A model generated the notes under the pieces. The model was not told the DNA's origin. It saw only the letters and a program-made list of their open reading frames with translations, and searched no databases. DNA of 56,191 nt, from the NCBI GenBank assembly GCA_902527245.1, contig CABZOI010000013.1, positions 1 to 56,191 on the forward strand, in the 5' to 3' direction. A program made the translations under genes and the position numbers. Below are positions 53,250 through 56,191 of the stretch, in pieces. Numbering within the stretch: position 1 is the first letter of the stretch; every line of letters begins with the position of its first letter. This DNA is from an uncultured SAR92 cluster bacterium (lineage in GTDB: Bacteria > Pseudomonadota > Gammaproteobacteria > Pseudomonadales > Porticoccaceae).

Positions 53250-53459
53250 ATGAAAAGTGAGATTCACCCAAACTATAATAATTTGAAAGCTAAATGCGGG
53301 TGTGGCAATGAGATAAATGTCGGCTCGACGCGATCTCAAGATATGTATTTGGATGTTTGCTCTGCTTGCCATCCTTTTTACACTGGGAAACAAAAAATTG
53401 TTGATTCAGGTGGAAGAATTGACAGATTTAATAAACGCTTTGGTACAAAAAAGGCGTAG
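53250..53459 (+). CDS. rpmE: 50S ribosomal protein L31 (zinc-binding type)
   Basis: 69 residues. [10 protein letters not shown] start with the zinc-binding Cys quartet (C16, C18 in KCGCGNE; C37, C40 in [11 protein letters not shown]) and the conserved [12 protein letters not shown] near the end. Component of the large subunit at the central protuberance bridge. The in-frame extension back to 53184 is rejected because ATG 53250 has GGAG 6 nt upstream and matches the family start. Having all four Cys, it is the zinc-dependent paralogue and may act as a zinc store. Confidence 0.97.
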   Translation: MKSEIHPNYNNLKAKCGCGNEINVGSTRSQDMYLDVCSACHPFYTGKQKIVDSGGRIDRFNKRFGTKKA

Positions 53460-53606
53460 TTTTACTCTTCTATTCAGCTCATCAATACAATACTTATGAA
53501 GGCCTCTTTTATCTAAGCATCAAGCTAATCCAATAAAGTTTTCTCAACCCTCTTTGTCGTTTGTAAAATACAAAGCTATACTGAAAAAAATCCTCGAGAA
53601 AGTTTA

Positions 53607-53858
53607 ATGCGATTTATTATTAACTCATTAAAAATAGTTGTTTTTTTATTTCTGATTTTCTTGGGCGCATTGTTCGCTATCGAGAACAATAGCGATTTAA
53701 CTGTAGATTTCTTTTTTTTTGAGGGACCCAATTTAACTTCAGGTGTTTGGCTGACAATATTTTTAATGATAGGTGCAATATTAGGAATGTGTGCTTCATT
53801 TTTTTCAAAATTGGTCAGCAAGGAAAAGTTTGTATCCAAAAAGATAAAGGAGCATTGA
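53607..53858 (+). CDS. lapA: LapA/YciS-family inner-membrane protein
   Basis: 83 residues with two hydrophobic helices (IVVFLFLIFLGALFAIENN; VWLTIFLMIGAILGMCASFF) separated by a short loop with DLTVDFFFF, the typical arrangement of the DUF1049/LapA domain. In E. coli LapA cooperates with LapB in LPS assembly; a lapB/yciM gene would normally follow, but here pyrF begins 4 nt later. The order lapA-(lapB)-pyrF fits gammaproteobacteria, with lapB apparently missing or moved. The ATG has a moderately placed GAG upstream. Confidence 0.8.
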   Translation: MRFIINSLKIVVFLFLIFLGALFAIENNSDLTVDFFFFEGPNLTSGVWLTIFLMIGAILGMCASFFSKLVSKEKFVSKKIKEH

Positions 53859-53861
53859 GTT

Positions 53862-54551
53862 ATGAAGGAATCAAAAGTTATTGTCGCCTTGGATTTTGAT
53901 AATAGAAATTCCTTAGATTCTTTTTGCGAGCAAGTTGCCCCCTCAGATTGTAAGTTGAAGGTAGGCAAAGAGTTATTTACTGTTTTTGGACCAAGTTTAG
54001 TTAAAGATCTAACTCAAAAAGGGTTTGACGTTTTTTTAGATCTTAAATTTCATGATATACCAAACACTGTTTCTAGAGCCGTGAAAGCTGCGTGTGATAT
54101 AGGTGTATGGATGACAAATGTTCATAGTTTGGGTGGATCTAAGATGATGGAGGAGGCTAATAAAGCAAGGCTTGCTTGTGGATCAAAGACTAATCTAATT
54201 GCTGTGACAATGCTAACCAGCCACAAATCCTCTGAACTTATTGAAATTGGAATTAATGAGTCCATATCATGTCAGGTGGAAAAACTAGCAGCCATGACTT
54301 TTAGATCGGGACTAGATGGCGTAGTTTGCTCAGCAAGAGAATGTGCAGGCTTGAGAGAAAAATTTGGAAAAGATTTCAAATTAGTAACACCTGGGATCAG
54401 ACTAAGTGATGATCCAAGAAATGATCAATCAAGAGTAGCGACTCCTGAAGTAGCCATTAAATCTGGGAGTAATTACCTGGTAATTGGCAGGCCAATCACA
54501 CAATCTGAAGATCCCGCATCCAAATTACGTGAAATTAATGGTCTTATTTAA
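53862..54551 (+). CDS. pyrF: Orotidine-5'-phosphate decarboxylase
   Basis: 229-residue TIM-barrel enzyme making UMP from OMP in pyrimidine synthesis. IVALDFDNR at the N-terminus, the catalytic Asp-Lys-Asp in FLDLKFHDIPNT, VHSLGG, VVCSARE, VTPGIRL and VIGRPITQSEDP are all family landmarks. AAGGAG lies about 10 nt before the ATG inside the lapA end. Its last 4 bases overlap the stop of the converging GH16 gene. Confidence 0.96.
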   Translation: MKESKVIVALDFDNRNSLDSFCEQVAPSDCKLKVGKELFTVFGPSLVKDLTQKGFDVFLDLKFHDIPNTVSRAVKAACDIGVWMTNVHSLGGSKMMEEANKARLACGSKTNLIAVTMLTSHKSSELIEIGINESISCQVEKLAAMTFRSGLDGVVCSARECAGLREKFGKDFKLVTPGIRLSDDPRNDQSRVATPEVAIKSGSNYLVIGRPITQSEDPASKLREINGLI

Positions 54552-55399
54552 TTGAATTCATCTGACCAGGTTAGCGTGCCTATCTTGTCATAAATTCTCA
54601 CATAATCGACCTCTAAAATATCCTCTTCAAAGGATGGGTCTATGACGCTCTCTATAGCAAAGTTCAGCAGCAAATATTGCTCAGTGTCAAATGGCCATGT
54701 GGTGTCATTTTTAACTTTAGGAGCATACGTATAATGTTCTTTCTCATCCACGCTAAAAGTTAGTGACTCAGGAGTCCATTCAAGTGAGTAAACATGAAAA
54801 TCTGTTGATATCGTAGGAACACTCTGACTGCCGAGGTTAACTGTATTGCCATGGCTGGATCGGGTGTGAACCGCACTCTGCGCAACTCCTGGAATCCGAC
54901 CCCAGTATTCAAGTATGTCGATCTCTCCGCAGTCCGGCCATGATTTGTTTCCATGACCGAAATTGAAGAAATAGGCCCCTCGCTCATTTATATTTTTCGA
55001 CAGCATCCATATAGCAGGCCATGTACCGCTGATACCTTTTGGCATTTTTGCTCTGACTTCTACTCTCCCATAAGTAAAAGCAAACTTTGAATTTAATCTT
55101 GCAGAAGTATAATCTTTTGTTATTCCATTTTGTGTGAATGATTCCCTTTTGGCTTTTATTTTTAATGTGCCATCGCTAGTAAAGGAATTGCTTATTCGAT
55201 CTGTATAGTGCTGAAGTTCGCCATTAAACCAACTCTTCCCATTAGGTATAACTGTTTGGTGAAACCATTTCTCGGAGTTTATTGCCTTAGCTGAGATTTC
55301 ATTAGCTGTCATCTCAGGAGCAAGACTACAAATACATGCAATCAAAAAAGAGATATTTGTCCAGTAACCAATCGTTTTAAGGGAGAAATTGTCAAACAA
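54548..55399 (-). CDS. GH16-family glycoside hydrolase with permuted N-terminal strand
   Basis: 283 residues with a hydrophobic N-terminus (TNISFLIACICSLAP). The catalytic motif CGEIDILEYWG carries nucleophile E159, D161 and acid/base E164. NSEKWFHQTVIPNGKSWFNG (41-60), RVEVRAKMPKGISGTWPAIW (112-131) and EVDYVRIY (263-270) are typical of beta-1,3-glucanase-like members. The LxWSDEFN strand that opens GH16 domains is absent from the N-terminus. It appears instead as the last residues (GTLTWSDEFN, 274-283). TTG 55399 is the start, with GAGGG at 7-nt spacing. Possibly a true circular permutation, or a remnant of a tandem enzyme. Laminarin or another beta-glucan is the likely substrate. Confidence 0.87.
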   Translation of the reverse strand: MFDNFSLKTIGYWTNISFLIACICSLAPEMTANEISAKAINSEKWFHQTVIPNGKSWFNGELQHYTDRISNSFTSDGTLKIKAKRESFTQNGITKDYTSARLNSKFAFTYGRVEVRAKMPKGISGTWPAIWMLSKNINERGAYFFNFGHGNKSWPDCGEIDILEYWGRIPGVAQSAVHTRSSHGNTVNLGSQSVPTISTDFHVYSLEWTPESLTFSVDEKEHYTYAPKVKNDTTWPFDTEQYLLLNFAIESVIDPSFEEDILEVDYVRIYDKIGTLTWSDEFN

Positions 55400-55419
55400 T
55401 TGAATGCCCTCAGTTGTTT

Positions 55420-56191
55420 CTAGTTTTGTTGGAATACCCTGACATAGTCGACAACCATTCTTTGAGGAAAGACAGTTGTACTATCGGGATACCCAGGCCA
55501 ATTACCTCCCACAGCAATATTGAAGATAAAGAAAAATTCTTTTCTGAAAGGTGCAAGATCGGCTGAATTATTTAGTGCCATAATATGATATTGCACGTCA
55601 TCCAAATACCAAATGATAGAGTCACGTGTCCAAACAATACTGAAAACGTGAAATTGATCAGCTAGTGTTTTTCCATCGGTTTTAGTTTTACTGCCACCAT
55701 AATATGCTGGAGAGTAATCTGCGTTTATACCACCATTATTCCAGTGAGCAGTGCCATGTACCGTATATTCTCTATTACTTCCACCCACCATTTCCATTAT
55801 GTCTATTTCACCAGATTTTGGCCAACTAACTTCAGAGAAATTGCTACCCAACATCCATAATGCTGGCCACATTCCCTGACCCTCGGGCAGTCTAGCTCTT
55901 ATGTCAATTCTGCCGTAAAGAAAGTTTTGCTTACCCTGAGTTTTTAGTCTCGATGATGTGTATGGATTTCCACCATACTCCTCCTCTTGAGCTCTTATTA
56001 CAAGCATTCCATCTTTCACGTAAGCATTTCTGGATGTATGAAACTGGCGCTCATTATTTCCCCAACCCCAACCACCTACGTCGAAACTCCAATTGTCTGT
56101 ATTTATTTCAGACCCATCAAATTCGTCAGCCCAGACAAGTTCATAGTCGTCATAATTTGATGGACTGATATGGCCTGCATAATTCGGAATA
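55420..56191 (-). CDS. GH16-family glycoside hydrolase (5' partial)
   Basis: The minus-strand frame is open from 55420 to the window end, so the N-terminus is outside. The visible part begins IPNYAGHISPSNYDDYE and continues LVWADEFDGSEINTDNWSFD, the normal order for a GH16 domain. The catalytic motif is SGEIDIMEMVGG. Other landmarks are RIDIRARLPEGQGMWPALWM and VVDYVRVFQQN at the end. The closest functional types are laminarinases (beta-1,3-glucan). A start at 56019 would cut the domain in two and is rejected. It is followed after 20 nt by the second GH16 gene, so the pair likely forms one transcript for glucan use. Confidence 0.9.
   Translation of the reverse strand, partial: IPNYAGHISPSNYDDYELVWADEFDGSEINTDNWSFDVGGWGWGNNERQFHTSRNAYVKDGMLVIRAQEEEYGGNPYTSSRLKTQGKQNFLYGRIDIRARLPEGQGMWPALWMLGSNFSEVSWPKSGEIDIMEMVGGSNREYTVHGTAHWNNGGINADYSPAYYGGSKTKTDGKTLADQFHVFSIVWTRDSIIWYLDDVQYHIMALNNSADLAPFRKEFFFIFNIAVGGNWPGYPDSTTVFPQRMVVDYVRVFQQN

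Overview
The window looks like a piece of chromosome from a low-GC, free-living marine gammaproteobacterium. The evidence is the priA / rpmE / pyrF core genes with an FtsN-like SPOR gene, a TonB-dependent receptor, many secreted peptidases, GH16 (laminarinase-type) glycoside hydrolases, a split B12-dependent ribonucleotide reductase (NrdJa/NrdJb) and a single-chain methylmalonyl-CoA mutase. The taxon below class level is a guess. No rRNA, tRNA, CRISPR array, insertion sequence or prophage gene was seen.

Layout. (1) 1-6436, plus strand: B12-dependent propionate module, with methylmalonyl-CoA mutase (5' end outside the window), propionyl-CoA carboxylase beta subunit and MeaB-type GTPase. A beta-carbonic anhydrase overlaps meaB, and a non-canonical Nramp-family transporter follows. 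(2) 6445-9298, minus strand: nrdJa-nrdJb, with a NrdR-box promoter region at about 9414-9465. (3) 9698-11727, plus strand: trpB-trpA, coupled through TAGTG. (4) 11724-26304, minus strand: a tightly packed run of 14 genes, nearly all envelope proteins. In transcription order these are a TPR protein with a TonB-C-like end, a Ser/Pro-rich lipoprotein, an exported unknown, a TPR protein, a PEGA/FGE-like protein, a small exported protein, a TolQ/ExbB-like channel protein, a degenerate Hsp70-like protein, two membrane-anchored VWA proteins, two lipoproteins, an M48 protease and a parvulin-like protein. (5) 26372-38787: M16, M20D, M28 and S9 peptidases mixed with a class-V aminotransferase, an NhaC antiporter, an Lrp/AsnC regulator divergent from an ornithine/lysine decarboxylase, and a SapC-family protein. 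(6) 38971-43054: a small periplasmic protein, a methyltransferase and a TonB-dependent receptor, with a strong hairpin terminator after the receptor. (7) 43356-50333: glutaryl-CoA dehydrogenase and a polyamine-catabolism set (class-III aminotransferase, PuuD-like hydrolase, amidohydrolase lipoprotein, PuuA-like glutamine synthetase). (8) 50350-54551: SPOR protein, PriA, L31, LapA, PyrF. (9) 54548-56191: two GH16 genes, the outer one running off the window.

Most interesting candidate. The 14-gene run in (4) looks like an uncharacterised envelope machine. A TolQ/ExbB-type channel protein is present, but no ordinary ExbD/TolR. Instead two tandem VWA proteins each carry an ExbD-like N-terminal membrane helix with an Asp (SFLD[IV]xxCGFGA). 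The second of these seems to start at an AUU codon just behind the in-frame stop of the first, with a well-placed GAGGA Shine-Dalgarno. Lipoproteins, PEGA and TPR scaffolds, a pseudo-FGE domain and a TonB-C-like domain complete the set. I found no effector that would mark it as a defence system. A proton-powered envelope or peptidoglycan function is inference.

Other points of note: a GH16 enzyme whose N-terminal strand motif (LTWSDEFN) sits at its C-terminus, an Nramp protein lacking the usual metal-ligand motifs, a perfect 14-bp inverted repeat upstream of the S9 peptidase, and coupling of carbonic anhydrase to the propionyl-CoA carboxylase operon.
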